Assembly: GCF_011365745.1 (NCBI RefSeq) | Contig: NZ_JAAOBY010000002.1 | Location: 496,001 to 560,000, forward strand | DNA: 64,000 nucleotides | Source: Flavobacterium turcicum | Lineage (GTDB): Bacteria > Bacteroidota > Bacteroidia > Flavobacteriales > Flavobacteriaceae | Direction: 5' to 3' | In this document: piece by piece, positions 35,082 through 44,270 of the stretch | How the letters are laid out: every line of letters begins with the position of its first letter | How positions within the stretch are numbered: position 1 is the first letter of the stretch | Program-made: the position numbers and the translations under genes | Notes under the pieces: generated by a model | The model's database searches: none | What the model saw: only the letters and a program-made list of their open reading frames with translations | What the model was told of the DNA's origin: nothing

Positions 35082-36191
35082 TTATAAGCCTTTGGTAAAT
35101 TCGGATGTAATGAAATCAACTACGCTTGTTAGTTGTCCTGTTTCATTAAAAACAGCCAATTGCTTGTCTGCCCCCGTGCCATTTTTTAAAATTTCATGAA
35201 CAAAGTTAATTTCGTTTCTGCTTCCTAGTTCGTCTACAACGTCATCAATAAAATCAAGCAATTCAAGAATAAGCATTTTGGTTGCTACCTCTTTTTGTAA
35301 CCCAAAATCGATCATATTGTTTTCTATTCCGTAGCGAGCTGCTCTAAATTTGTTTTCCTTGATTAATGCTAACCTGTAGATATTAAAGCTAGTATTATTC
35401 ATGTTTAATTTGTATAATTTGGCCACAATAGCTTGAATTATAGCTACAATACAAATAGTTTCATCAACGGTAAGTGACATGTCACAAATTCTAAATTCGA
35501 TAGTATTATAAAATGGATGTAAACGCAAATCCCACCATATCTTTTTAGGATTATCGATGCAATTGGTTTTTACCAAAGTGTCTAAATAATTGTCATAAGA
35601 ACTTACCGAATCAAAGTATTCAGGCAAACCTGTTCTTGGGAACTTATCGAAAACCTTAGTTCTAAATGATTTATAACCCGTTTGTCTGCCTTCCCAAAAA
35701 GGAGAGTTTGTAGAAAGAGCAAAAATATGCGGTAAGAAATAGGTGGCTTGGTTCATTAATTGTAATCCTATTTCACGATTTTCGATACCAACGTGACAAT
35801 GCATTCCAAAAATTAAATTTGAACGAGCGGCATCCTGAAGTTCATTTACAATATCATGGTACCGAGGATCGTCTGTAATAGGCTGGTCTTGCCACTTTGA
35901 AAAGGGATGCGTACCTGCTCCGCCAACGATTAAATTTTGCTTATCAGCCAATTCGACTATCTTAGTACGTAAAAATCGAATCTCATTTTTGGCATCGGTA
36001 ATATTTTTACAAATATTAGTACCTACTTCAACCACAGATTGATGCATTTCAGCCTTAACTTGTTCGTTCAGGATAATTTTTGCGCCATCTACAATTTTAG
36101 ATAAATGGGAACGTAAATCTCTAGAATCAGGATCTATGATTTGGTATTCTTCTTCTACACCAAGCGTAAATACAGGTAATTTCTTTAGCAT
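35082..36191 (-). CDS. GCS2-family carboxylate-amine ligase (YbdK-like)
   Basis: 369 residues. The start FTLGVEEEYQIIDPDSRDL has the metal-binding EEE cluster of the GCS2 family; further blocks are AEMHQSVVEVGTNIC, GGAGTHPFSKW, MHCHVGIENRE, ALSTNSPFWEGRQTGYKSFR and HPFYNTIEFRICDMSLTVDE. YbdK-type enzymes ligate an amino group to glutamate or a similar carboxylate using ATP; true glutamate-cysteine ligation is weak in the E. coli member. It is the third gene of the operon, between an ATP-grasp ligase and the amidotransferase. Confidence 0.92.
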   Translation of the reverse strand: MLKKLPVFTLGVEEEYQIIDPDSRDLRSHLSKIVDGAKIILNEQVKAEMHQSVVEVGTNICKNITDAKNEIRFLRTKIVELADKQNLIVGGAGTHPFSKWQDQPITDDPRYHDIVNELQDAARSNLIFGMHCHVGIENREIGLQLMNQATYFLPHIFALSTNSPFWEGRQTGYKSFRTKVFDKFPRTGLPEYFDSVSSYDNYLDTLVKTNCIDNPKKIWWDLRLHPFYNTIEFRICDMSLTVDETICIVAIIQAIVAKLYKLNMNNTSFNIYRLALIKENKFRAARYGIENNMIDFGLQKEVATKMLILELLDFIDDVVDELGSRNEINFVHEILKNGTGADKQLAVFNETGQLTSVVDFITSEFTKGL

Positions 36192-36259
36192 AATTATTTT
36201 TTTAGTGTTTAGTCGCAGTCGCAGCTTTCAGCTTAATTACTGATTACTTTGAATGAAAA
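36192..36259 (-). other. Spacer with GTCGCAGTCGCAG repeat
   Basis: The 68-base gap between two ligase genes contains GTCGCAGTCGCAGCTTTCAGC (+ strand, 36210-36230), a short hexamer-type repeat similar in style to the his and ilv spacers. No gene. Confidence 0.35.
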
Positions 36260-37201
36260 CTACCTTACTGCATCTTTGATAAAATCACCCCAAGTTAGGT
36301 TTACTTTACCAGATTTTTGTTTTTTTGCTGCAGCAATTGCCATTTTAGCAGCTTCTTCAACAACCCATTCAAAATTAGCTTCTCCTACAGATGTGATTTC
36401 AGCATCGGGAGCGGGATTTCCAAAATCTATTGCGTAAGGAATGCCTTCTCTTACAGCAAATTCAACGGTATTAAAATCGTAACCTAAGCCTTTGCATAGG
36501 CGTAATGTGTAATCCTTTATAGTCGCCAGTAATTTTTTATTTGCAGGTGGTCCATCGAGTACATATCTTAAATGATGAGGGTTTCGTGGCTCATATTGCA
36601 TAATGCGAACCGCCTTTCGACCTAAACAATACACTCTAAAATATTCAGTAAAAACGATTTCTTCCTGCAAAAGCATTACTAATTGACCTGTTTCTTGATG
36701 TTTTTGCCAAAATTCTTCTTTGTTTTCAAGACGATACACGTTTTTCCATCCACCGCCTGCGTAGGGTTTCATGTAGGCAGGAAATCCGACGTACTCAAAT
36801 ATTCCATCCCAATCCATAGGATATTTCAAGTTGCGAAAAGATTTTTCGGTAGTATCTGTAGGATGGTCGGCAGAAGGTAAAATAACCGTTTTAGGTAAAG
36901 GAACTCCCAAAGTATCTGCCAAGGAATTATTGAAAAATTTATCATCAGCACTCCACCAAAAAGGATTGTTAATCACATTTGTACCTGTTAAAGCAGCATT
37001 TTTTAAGTAAGCTCTATAAAAAGGAACATCTTGACTAATGCGATCAATGATGACAGCATACTCTCCATCTTTGTTTTGTACTACTTTATCAATTGTTACC
37101 GCTTCGGCAATTATGCCTTTTTCATTTTTTGAATTAACTCGATCAATAAAGGCTTGCGGAAAAGAGTCTTCCATGCCAAATAAAATTCCAATTTTTTTCA
37201 T
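36260..37201 (-). CDS. ATP-grasp ligase, RimK / D-Ala-D-Ala ligase-like
   Basis: 313 residues. Pre-ATP-grasp domain MKKIGILFGMEDSFPQAFIDRV; ATP-grasp lysine in AYMKPYAGGGWKNVYRL; TEYFRVYCLGRKAVRIMQYEP supplies the second lysine/arginine region; NTVEFAVREGIPYAIDFGNPAPD has the metal-binding Glu, Asp and Asn residues. The family forms peptide or isopeptide bonds. Only 18 bases separate it from the esterase gene upstream. Peptide substrate unknown. Confidence 0.87.
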   Translation of the reverse strand: MKKIGILFGMEDSFPQAFIDRVNSKNEKGIIAEAVTIDKVVQNKDGEYAVIIDRISQDVPFYRAYLKNAALTGTNVINNPFWWSADDKFFNNSLADTLGVPLPKTVILPSADHPTDTTEKSFRNLKYPMDWDGIFEYVGFPAYMKPYAGGGWKNVYRLENKEEFWQKHQETGQLVMLLQEEIVFTEYFRVYCLGRKAVRIMQYEPRNPHHLRYVLDGPPANKKLLATIKDYTLRLCKGLGYDFNTVEFAVREGIPYAIDFGNPAPDAEITSVGEANFEWVVEEAAKMAIAAAKKQKSGKVNLTWGDFIKDAVR

Positions 37202-37219
37202 CTTGATTCCTTTATTTTG

Positions 37220-37933
37220 TTAAAAAAACTTAATTCGTGATAAATAATGCGGAAACATTTCTTTCCATAAGGGCCAATCATGATTTTGTTCTTGCCTGAT
37301 ATCTAACCAATGGTGAATATTTCGATTACTCAATACTTTACTCATTTTTAAATTGGCATCAAAGCAAATATCCCAATTTGAAGTTCCTAAAACGATATCA
37401 ATATTCCACAATTCATGATCGTCAAGTCCGTATAAATAATCTTCTGGGCTGTTGTAAAAAACAGCATCATTGTGAAAACCGTCCATGAAATTTTTAATAC
37501 TAAAAGCACCACTCATTGAAAATAAATGGCTGACATATCCCGGATGACGAAATGCAAAATTTGCTGCATGATAGCCTCCAAAACTGCAACCTGCAATTGC
37601 AATTTTTCTTATTGGACTATGATGGAGAATTTTTTCAACTATTTCGTGACAAATCATCTTATCGTATTGAACGTGGTTTTCGATACGATGAATAGGGTGT
37701 ATATTTTTGTTATAAAAACTGTTTTTATCTACACTATCAGGACAAAAAATCTGAATTAACCCTTGATCTAAATACCATTTTGCCGATTCAATCAAGCCCA
37801 TGTCCTTGTTTTCGTGAAAACTTCCCATAGAGGTAGGAAACAGTAAAACAGGGTAACCAGCATGCCCAAAAACTAGCATTTCAATTTCTTGATTGAGATG
37901 CGGTGAATGCCATTTGAAATAGTCTTCCATCAT
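37220..37933 (-). CDS. Esterase-like alpha/beta hydrolase
   Basis: 237 residues from ATG 37933; a longer in-frame start at 37984 adds 17 residues that are not hydrolase-like. The nucleophile elbow is AGCSFGGYHA (a Ser between Cys and Phe), the oxyanion region is LLFPTSMGSFHENKDMG, and the late histidine is in QEQNHDWPLW. No signal peptide. It resembles the putative-esterase (Esterase D) family, as does the hydrolase at 16.7 kb. First gene of the five-gene ligase operon. Confidence 0.82.
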   Translation of the reverse strand: MMEDYFKWHSPHLNQEIEMLVFGHAGYPVLLFPTSMGSFHENKDMGLIESAKWYLDQGLIQIFCPDSVDKNSFYNKNIHPIHRIENHVQYDKMICHEIVEKILHHSPIRKIAIAGCSFGGYHAANFAFRHPGYVSHLFSMSGAFSIKNFMDGFHNDAVFYNSPEDYLYGLDDHELWNIDIVLGTSNWDICFDANLKMSKVLSNRNIHHWLDIRQEQNHDWPLWKEMFPHYLSRIKFF

Positions 37934-38275
37934 AAAATTTACTTTAAACAAGTATAATGAAAAAAATGACTGAATTATCTTCAAATTAGAAAGTTACAAT
38001 ACAATTCAAGGATTTCGAGCATACGAGTATTATTTCAATCAAATATTTAAAATAGGATTATATGAGGTACCAAAAATGCATTTTCGTTAAAAAATTAACA
38101 AATTTACATTCGCAGATAATCAAAAGAAATTGATATTACAATTAAAAATAAGTAAGGATTTTAATGAGATTTTGATTTTTATAATGCTATCAATAATAAA
38201 TTGCCACAAAACATTGTGAACGATGTTAGAGATAATCTATTTATTCTGAGGACGTTTTTTGTTTGTAGGCAAGTT
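37934..38275. other. 340-base AT-rich gene-free region upstream of the ligase operon
   Basis: No ORF or RNA that I can support. CAAATTTA at 38099-38106 gives TAAATTTG on the minus strand, a -7 type element, but it lies 166 bases from the start codon and lacks a TTG at the proper distance. Confidence 0.4.
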
Positions 38276-38671
38276 TTATTTAGTGGCAAAAAACTGTAAT
38301 TGACTTTTTAGACGCTCTAACAACATACTCATCATTCGTTTATTTAAATGAGATGCATTAACACTGTATAAATCATATTCTTGTGCGGTAAAAAGACCAA
38401 TAATAATTCCTTGACATTTATTTCTAAAGGCAGTATCTTTTTGCACAGCATTCTCCATGAGTGCCATTTTTTTTTCTAATGTAAGGTTGTAAAAATCAAC
38501 TTTACTGTTTTGAGCATACGAATTAAAAATACTCAAAAACAAGTCGTTTTGTAGCTTTAAAATAGGTCGTAATACTTGGTTTTGAAAATGCTCATCAGGA
38601 GTTGTAGCTTCATTGATAGAACCAATAGTTTGACCTCTAAAGTCATTTAAAAAAGAATCTCTTGTTGTCAT
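38276..38671 (-). CDS. Conserved hypothetical protein (131 aa)
   Basis: 131 residues from ATG 38671; a TTG seven codons earlier is less likely. Begins MTTRDSFLNDFRGQTIGSINEATTPDEHFQNQVLRPILKLQNDL and is all-helical in appearance, with no signal peptide, membrane helix or cysteine cluster. I recall the TPDEHFQNQVLRPILKLQND stretch from other flavobacterial proteins of unknown role. Convergent with nothing; 88 bases from the MscS gene end on the same strand. Confidence 0.7.
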   Translation of the reverse strand: MTTRDSFLNDFRGQTIGSINEATTPDEHFQNQVLRPILKLQNDLFLSIFNSYAQNSKVDFYNLTLEKKMALMENAVQKDTAFRNKCQGIIIGLFTAQEYDLYSVNASHLNKRMMSMLLERLKSQLQFFATK

Positions 38672-38759
38672 TTTTTTATTAAAGGTAAACAATAGCGTGA
38701 AAAGTAAGGTTACGCAAGCTTAAATTAGTTGTTAAGATTATAATGTATTTGAAAGAATT

Positions 38760-40028
38760 TTATTTTTTGGTAAAACTACCAAGTTTGTTCTCAGACATAG
38801 TTTCAAACAGTTCGAGACCAAAATAAGGTGCTGCAGCAATAATATGATCGAAAATGTCAGCCATAATATATTCGTAATTTTCGAATCGTTTATCATACGA
38901 AAAAACATAAACTTCAAGTGGTACGCCATGTGCAGTTGACTGTAATTGTCTACAAAGTAAGAGCATATCCTTATTCACACCTGGATAATGTGATAAATAT
39001 TCGGTAATGTATTTGCGAAAAACACCTAAATTAGTCAAGTTTCTACCATTTATTGGAAGTGATTTGTCTATACCGTTTTGTAGATTGAATTGATCAATTT
39101 CTTGCTTTCGAGCAGCAAGGTATGTTGTAATAAGTTGTATTTTTTTTAGTTCAAATAGATCATTTTCATTTAAAAAACGAATGCTACTCGTTTTGATCAA
39201 AATATGTCTTTTGATACGTCTTCCATCTGAATTCAGCATTCCACGCCAGTTTTGGAACGAATCGGAACTTAAACTGTAAGTAGGTATTGTTGTAATAGTG
39301 TTGTCAAAGTTTCGCACTTTTACAGTAGCTAAATTGATTTCAATCACATCACCATCAGCACCAAATTTATCCATTGTAATCCAATCGCCAATGCGAACCA
39401 TATCATTAATTGAAACTTGTACGCTTGATACAAATCCCAAAATAGTATCCCTGAAAATTAAAATAATAACCGCAGAAACAGCTCCTAAAATAGTTAGCAA
39501 TTCCTTTTTATCGATATCAAATAATTTAGAAATTATGAGTGTGCTTCCTACAACCCAAAGAATAATCATAATTACCTGAATAAAACTGTCAATAGGCTTA
39601 TCGCTATAACGTGGTTTTAATTTTAAATAATCACGAAGAGCGTTAAAAATGGTTCGGATAATCCACAAAACCAAAACAACGATGTAAATGCTAACTACTT
39701 TCCCAAAAATACCCTCCCAATATTCAAATCGCTCTAAGATGATGGGTACTGATTTGTAAATAAATAAAAGCGGAATTAAATGCGCGATATATTTTGCTGT
39801 TTTATTAGAAACGAGCAAATCATCAAATTTAGTATTTGTTTTTTTTGCCAATACGGCCAAAACTGTGACTAAAATCAATCGAAAAACTACATATATAGCA
39901 TAAGAAATGACGTATAAAAAAGCAAGGTTTAGCACTAAACTCAAATACGAAGCCACACTACTTCCTAAACCCCATTTTCTAAAAATAGGGTAGAGGAAAG
40001 TAAAAAGTGTTTCAATGTATTTAAACAT
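38760..40028 (-). CDS. MscS-family mechanosensitive channel (YbdG/YnaI-like)
   Basis: 422 residues. About five membrane helices at 20-45, 90-110, 118-140, 160-180 and 187-215; the last pair is the pore region ILGAVSAVIILIFRDTILGFVSSVQVS, followed by the beta domain DMVRIGDWITMDKFGADGDVIEINLATVKVRNFDNTITTIPTYSL, a signature of MscS. The cytosolic vestibule domain ends in FETMSENK. Opens during hypo-osmotic shock. The start overlaps the end of the DUF3817 gene by eight bases. Confidence 0.92.
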   Translation of the reverse strand: MFKYIETLFTFLYPIFRKWGLGSSVASYLSLVLNLAFLYVISYAIYVVFRLILVTVLAVLAKKTNTKFDDLLVSNKTAKYIAHLIPLLFIYKSVPIILERFEYWEGIFGKVVSIYIVVLVLWIIRTIFNALRDYLKLKPRYSDKPIDSFIQVIMIILWVVGSTLIISKLFDIDKKELLTILGAVSAVIILIFRDTILGFVSSVQVSINDMVRIGDWITMDKFGADGDVIEINLATVKVRNFDNTITTIPTYSLSSDSFQNWRGMLNSDGRRIKRHILIKTSSIRFLNENDLFELKKIQLITTYLAARKQEIDQFNLQNGIDKSLPINGRNLTNLGVFRKYITEYLSHYPGVNKDMLLLCRQLQSTAHGVPLEVYVFSYDKRFENYEYIMADIFDHIIAAAPYFGLELFETMSENKLGSFTKK

Positions 40029-40305
40029 TTTTTAGGTATTTTTTATCAACGTAAAAAGTTCCGAACGGGATTAAGGAGCCCAAACAGATAATTCCGAATT
40101 TTTTCCAATCCCAATTTTGTTCAAATTTGAGCATTATTGCTAATATAATGTAGCTAACAAATAGGAGACCATGTGCCATTCCTATCGGAAAAAGTAACGT
40201 TTTATAAAGAACTAAATTTGTAGGTTTTACAATTAGCATATTTGAAAACAATGCCAAATAAGAAACTCCTTCTAATAAAGCGACAATTTTGAAAATTTTA
40301 AGCAT
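40021..40305 (-). CDS. DUF3817 small membrane protein
   Basis: 94 residues from ATG 40305 (14 residues shorter than the longest frame). Three membrane segments; the sequence KIVALLEGVSYLALFSNML, GMAHGLLFVSYIILAIM and GSLIPFGTFYVDKKYL matches the DUF3817 pattern (conserved Glu-Gly-xSer and His in the helices). Function unknown. Its stop overlaps the MscS start, so the two are probably translated together. Confidence 0.85.
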   Translation of the reverse strand: MLKIFKIVALLEGVSYLALFSNMLIVKPTNLVLYKTLLFPIGMAHGLLFVSYIILAIMLKFEQNWDWKKFGIICLGSLIPFGTFYVDKKYLKNV

Positions 40306-40404
40306 GATATTTTCTTTAAGGTATAAAACAAAATTAGCTATTATCAAGCAATTTTATGTAACGGATTCCTAAAGTAATTACTTTTACAATCTTAAACTTT
40401 GATA

Positions 40405-40932
40405 ATGAGTAAGCGAGAGTTAAAAAAATATATTGCAACACTAGATAAAGAACAACTTGAAGAACAAATAGTCGAGTTGTATGAAAAATTTAGCGCTGTC
40501 AAAGTGTATTATGATTTTGTTTTTAATCCAAAAGAAGACACTCTTTTAAAAGAATGTAAAACTAAAATTACCCACGAATATTTTCCTGTCAAAAAAACAG
40601 GACGTCGTAGCAGACCCAAAATGCGCCGTTCTGTAGCTCAAAAATATATCAAACACTTTCAAATTTTAGGTGTCGATTCTTTTGTAATTGCCGATGTGAT
40701 GTTGTACAACATTGAAATTGCTCAGACTTATTCAAGCGAAAACACCATCAAAGTAGATGGTTTTTATAAAAGTATGTTCAACTCATTTGAGCAAGCTGTT
40801 GTTTTTTTAATTGCAAATGGAATTTTGGATGATTTTAGAGATCGTTTGAAAGCAATTCACAACGAAGCAATCCGTCAAAAATGGAATAATGAGGCATCTT
40901 TTGAAGCTGTTTTAGATCGATTAGAATACTAG
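40405..40932 (+). CDS. DUF6155-like protein
   Basis: 175 residues from ATG 40405; a TTG two codons earlier is in frame but unnecessary. Starts MSKRELKKYIATLDKEQLEEQIVELYEKFSAVKVYYDFVFNP, the signature of the Bacteroidetes DUF6155 family, and is followed by a Lys/Arg-rich stretch (VKKTGRRSRPKMRRS, about 75-89). Helical, no membrane segment. Function unknown. Confidence 0.8.
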   Translation: MSKRELKKYIATLDKEQLEEQIVELYEKFSAVKVYYDFVFNPKEDTLLKECKTKITHEYFPVKKTGRRSRPKMRRSVAQKYIKHFQILGVDSFVIADVMLYNIEIAQTYSSENTIKVDGFYKSMFNSFEQAVVFLIANGILDDFRDRLKAIHNEAIRQKWNNEASFEAVLDRLEY

Positions 40933-41132
40933 AAAAACACTATTTTAAGATCATTCATAGTACTCCATTATCAAGATTTGAAGGAAAATCACAGTAGAAT
41001 TCTACGTTTTCGAAGTGATTAGATGGAATTAAGTGTCTCAATTTGAGTAAAGCGTTCCTCTTTAAATCAATTTTATTTAATCTCATGCCTATTTTTTTTC
41101 TTAATTGTGGCTCAAAAACTGTTTTTTAGGCG

Positions 41133-41140
41133 TATTTTTG
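41133..41140 (+). promoter_or_regulatory. Candidate -7 element TATTTTTG of the helicase gene
   Basis: Matches TAnnTTTG, 20 bases before the ATG at 41161. It lies downstream of the alternative GTG start at 41107, which supports the later start. The nearest TTG (41105) gives a rather long 25-base spacer. Confidence 0.4.
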
Positions 41141-41160
41141 CAAAAATCCAATATTTACCA

Positions 41161-42705
41161 ATGTCCCAAAACACTTTAGAAATAGAAATCGAAGACAAAA
41201 AAGAACTTTATGCGTACCAAAAAGGCGATATTGATGCCATTTTTGAACGCATAGATAATGCACCGGAAAAACATCATTTACTATACCAACTCCCAACTGG
41301 AGGAGGAAAAACTGTTGTGTTTTCAGAAATTGTAAGACGTTATTTATCACAACACGATAAAAAAGTGGTAGTTTTAACGCACCGAATTGAACTTTGTAAG
41401 CAAACCTCAAAAATGCTAAAAGGCTTTGATGTAAAAAATAAAATCATCAACAGTAAGGTTAAAGATCTACCAGACCAAAACGAATATTCTTGTTTTGTAG
41501 CCATGGTCGAAACACTTAAAAACCGTATCAATGACGATAAGTTGCATCTTGACAACATTGGTTTAGTGATTATTGATGAGGCACATTACAACTCATTCCG
41601 CAAGTTATTAAGTTCGTTTAAAAACGCATTTATATTAGGAGTGACGGCTACACCATTAAGCTCTAACATTAAATTACCAATGCATCAAAGTTATGATGAA
41701 CTAATAGTAGGTGATACCATTAGCTCATTAATCGAAAAAGGATTTTTGGCAAAAGCCATTACTTACAGTTATGATGTGGGTTTGACTTCCTTAAAAGTAG
41801 GTATTAACGGAGATTACACCGTAAAATCATCTGATGATTTGTACACCAATATGGCCATGCAAGAAAAATTATTACATGCCTACACTGAAAAATCTATTGG
41901 CAAAAAAACCCTTATTTTTAACAACGGTATCAACACTTCGTTATACGTTTATGAAACGTTTAGAGAAGCGGGGTACGGCATCAGACACCTAGATAATACA
42001 AGTAGCAACGAAGAACGTAAAGAAATTTTACATTGGTTCAAGCACACGCCAGATGCCATTTTAACATCGGTAGGAATTCTTACAACAGGTTTTGATGAGC
42101 CAACTGTTGAAACTATTATCTTAAATAGAGCGACTAAGTCACTAACTTTATACTACCAAATGATTGGTCGTGGATCTCGAAAATTGCCTGGCAAAGATTC
42201 CTTTACCGTAATCGATTTGGGTAATAATGCAGCACGTTTCGGCTTGTGGAGCGAGCCTGTAAACTGGCAACATATTTTTAAATCACCGGAGTTTTATCTT
42301 GAAAATTTACGTGACGACTCAGAGATTGAAATGTATTTCAAATACAGTATGCCACCTGATCTTCGCGAAAAATTCAGCAAAACAGAAGTGGTTACTTTTG
42401 ACGTAGAAGAAGAACATAAATTGATTATCAAGCAAAATTTACGCTCTAAAGAGGTTCTAGATAAGTCTCTTGACCAACACGCTGCCATGTGTGTAGACAA
42501 TACTGAAACCTTGCAAGAAGCCAAAGCGCTTGGTAAGTTATTAGAGGAAGACATTGAATGCCGCATCAAGCGTTATGCAAAATGTTTGAGTCAGTGCAGT
42601 AAAAATTATCGCGAATGGCTGGTAGACGATTATAAAGTCAAACTAGTTTTGCTCATCGGCAAAAAATACCGCGAAAAAATCATGAACGAACCTGACGAAG
42701 ATTAA
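41161..42705 (+). CDS. SF2 DEAD/DEAH-box helicase (restriction-endonuclease R-subunit type)
   Basis: 514 residues from ATG 41161. Motif Q/I region YAYQKGDIDAIFERID then LPTGGGKTVVFSEIV (Walker A), motif Ia VLTHRIEL, motif II IIDEAHYNSF, motif III GVTATPL, motif IV TLIFNNGI, motif V SVGILTTGFDEP, motif VI YYQMIGRGSRK. C-terminal 150 residues are helical and specific to the group. The order is that of the ResIII/UvrB-like DNA helicases, common as stand-alone chromosomal proteins in Bacteroidetes. No nuclease domain or methylase is nearby, so restriction is unlikely. Confidence 0.9.
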   Translation: MSQNTLEIEIEDKKELYAYQKGDIDAIFERIDNAPEKHHLLYQLPTGGGKTVVFSEIVRRYLSQHDKKVVVLTHRIELCKQTSKMLKGFDVKNKIINSKVKDLPDQNEYSCFVAMVETLKNRINDDKLHLDNIGLVIIDEAHYNSFRKLLSSFKNAFILGVTATPLSSNIKLPMHQSYDELIVGDTISSLIEKGFLAKAITYSYDVGLTSLKVGINGDYTVKSSDDLYTNMAMQEKLLHAYTEKSIGKKTLIFNNGINTSLYVYETFREAGYGIRHLDNTSSNEERKEILHWFKHTPDAILTSVGILTTGFDEPTVETIILNRATKSLTLYYQMIGRGSRKLPGKDSFTVIDLGNNAARFGLWSEPVNWQHIFKSPEFYLENLRDDSEIEMYFKYSMPPDLREKFSKTEVVTFDVEEEHKLIIKQNLRSKEVLDKSLDQHAAMCVDNTETLQEAKALGKLLEEDIECRIKRYAKCLSQCSKNYREWLVDDYKVKLVLLIGKKYREKIMNEPDED

Positions 42706-42716
42706 TCTATCTGTTA

Positions 42717-42814
42717 GGAGCTATTTCCCGCTATCCGCTGTATTCCCGATAAATAAAAACTACGGCTAAAAAGCCTTGTTTTTCTAAATCGGGAGATGCC
42801 GCTACTATCGGGGC
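42717..42814 (-). repeat. Structured dispersed repeat, copy 2 (opposite orientation to copy 1)
   Basis: Arms TCCCGATAAATAAAAAC (42744-42760) and GTTTTTCTAAATCGGGA (42778-42794) pair with three mismatches, and GGCT/AGCC (42764-42775) forms an inner hairpin. On the minus strand the flanks read CGATAGTAGCGGCATCTC and ACAGCGGATAGCGGGAAATAGC, matching copy 1 at 12168-12245 (GATAGYAGYGG and AGCGGAxA...AATAGC). It fills the gap between two helicase genes; no ORF. Confidence 0.65.
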
Positions 42815-42868
42815 TAAAAAACGAGCAGGCAACAACTATTTTTTTAAAACATTCAAAATCCAAATAAC

Positions 42869-44206
42869 ATGTCAAAACAATTCTCTGATTTAGGAATTTC
42901 GGCACCACTGGTAAAAGCAATTACCGATCTGAAAATTGTTGTGCCAACAGAAATTCAGCAAAAAACAATTCCGATACTACTTTCAAATACAACTGATGTT
43001 GTTGGACTTGCGCAAACCGGTACAGGAAAAACAGCTGCTTTTGGATTACCAATTTTACAATTAATAGAAACTACTGCAGCACACGTTCAAGCTGTAATTT
43101 TGGTACCAACCCGCGAGTTGGGTCATCAAATTACACGAAATTTAGAAGATTTTGCCAAATATTTACCTGAATTGTTAATAGCAGCTACTTGTGGTGGAAT
43201 TCCAATTAAACCACAAATAGAACGACTTTCAAAACCTACCCACGTTGTAGTTGCAACTCCTGGAAGGTTAATTGATTTACTGCAACGTAAAGCCATTGAT
43301 TTATCTAAAACAAAATTTCTTGTGTTGGATGAAGCTGATGAAATGGTGTCCATTTTAAAAGAAAGTCTAGACGAAATTATAAGTGCCTTGCCTAAAGAGC
43401 GTCGTACTTTACTTTTTTCAGCAACCTTACCTGGCGCAATCAAACAATTGGTTCAAAACTACCTTCACAAAAATGTGCAACACATCAGTGCACAAATGGA
43501 AACTGTAGGTCATCAAGGAATTGATCACGAATATATAGTTGTGGACCCAATTGAAAAATTAGATGTTTTAATGCATTTTTTAAATTTAAGAGAAGGGGAG
43601 CGCGGCATCATTTTTTGTAAAACAAAAGCCGCCGTTAATAAATTGGCTAAAAACCTAGCTATAAACCGTTTTTCCTCTGGAGCCTTACACGGAAGTTTGT
43701 CGCAAGGTATTCGAGATCGCATCATGGAGCAATTCAGAGAAGGTCATATCAATATTTTAGTGGCTACAGATTTGGCTGCAAGAGGTATCGATGTAAAAAA
43801 CTTGTCGTACGTTGTCAATTATCATTTGCCTGATGTGTACGAAGCTTATGTGCACCGAAGCGGAAGAACAGCTCGTGCTGGAGCAAAAGGTTTGGCTTTG
43901 ACCGTTTTACAAGCGGAAGAAGTAGCTGAAATTGCTGATTTTGAAAGAGAATTAGGTATTACTTTTACGCCTTTTCAAAAACCAAGTGCTTTAAGTATCG
44001 AGCAAAACAATACTTTACTATGGGCCAAACAAATTTTTAAAACCAAACCCAACCACGATGTTGACGCTGAGTTTAAAAATAAAGTAAAAACGATTTTTCA
44101 TCATTTAACAAAAGATGAATTGGTAGAAAAATTACTAGCGAATTATCTGTTACAAAATAAAAATGAGCCAGCCGAAAAAGTCGTAAAAAGACAAAAAATG
44201 AAGTAA
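42869..44206 (+). CDS. DEAD-box RNA helicase
   Basis: 445 residues. Complete motif set: Q-motif VPTEIQQKTIPILL, Walker A AQTGTGKTAAFG, Ia PTRELGHQI, GG, Ib TPGRLID, II DEADEM, III SAT, IV IIFCKTK, V ATDLAARGIDV, VI HRSGRTARAG. The short basic C-terminal tail (KVVKRQKMK) has no RNA-binding RRM domain. Homologues of the RhlE/SrmB group unwind structured RNA in ribosome assembly or mRNA decay. Confidence 0.94.
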   Translation: MSKQFSDLGISAPLVKAITDLKIVVPTEIQQKTIPILLSNTTDVVGLAQTGTGKTAAFGLPILQLIETTAAHVQAVILVPTRELGHQITRNLEDFAKYLPELLIAATCGGIPIKPQIERLSKPTHVVVATPGRLIDLLQRKAIDLSKTKFLVLDEADEMVSILKESLDEIISALPKERRTLLFSATLPGAIKQLVQNYLHKNVQHISAQMETVGHQGIDHEYIVVDPIEKLDVLMHFLNLREGERGIIFCKTKAAVNKLAKNLAINRFSSGALHGSLSQGIRDRIMEQFREGHINILVATDLAARGIDVKNLSYVVNYHLPDVYEAYVHRSGRTARAGAKGLALTVLQAEEVAEIADFERELGITFTPFQKPSALSIEQNNTLLWAKQIFKTKPNHDVDAEFKNKVKTIFHHLTKDELVEKLLANYLLQNKNEPAEKVVKRQKMK

Positions 44207-44227
44207 AATATACTTCGTTAAACATAC

Positions 44228-44270
44228 AAACATCACTCGAGCGTAACAGTTTTGGTGATGTTTTTTTTTT
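44228..44270 (+). terminator. Terminator of the DEAD-box helicase gene
   Basis: AAACATCAC (44228-44236) pairs with GTGATGTTT (44255-44263) and a ten-base T run follows. Confidence 0.85.

Noticed and set aside
41107..41160. GTG start that adds 18 residues to the DEAH helicase
   Set aside because: The added residues have no family match, and a -7 element TATTTTTG (41133-41140) lies between this GTG and the ATG at 41161.
41161..44206. Restriction or other defence island from the two helicases
   Set aside because: No methylase, nuclease or other defence gene nearby; both helicases are common housekeeping types.
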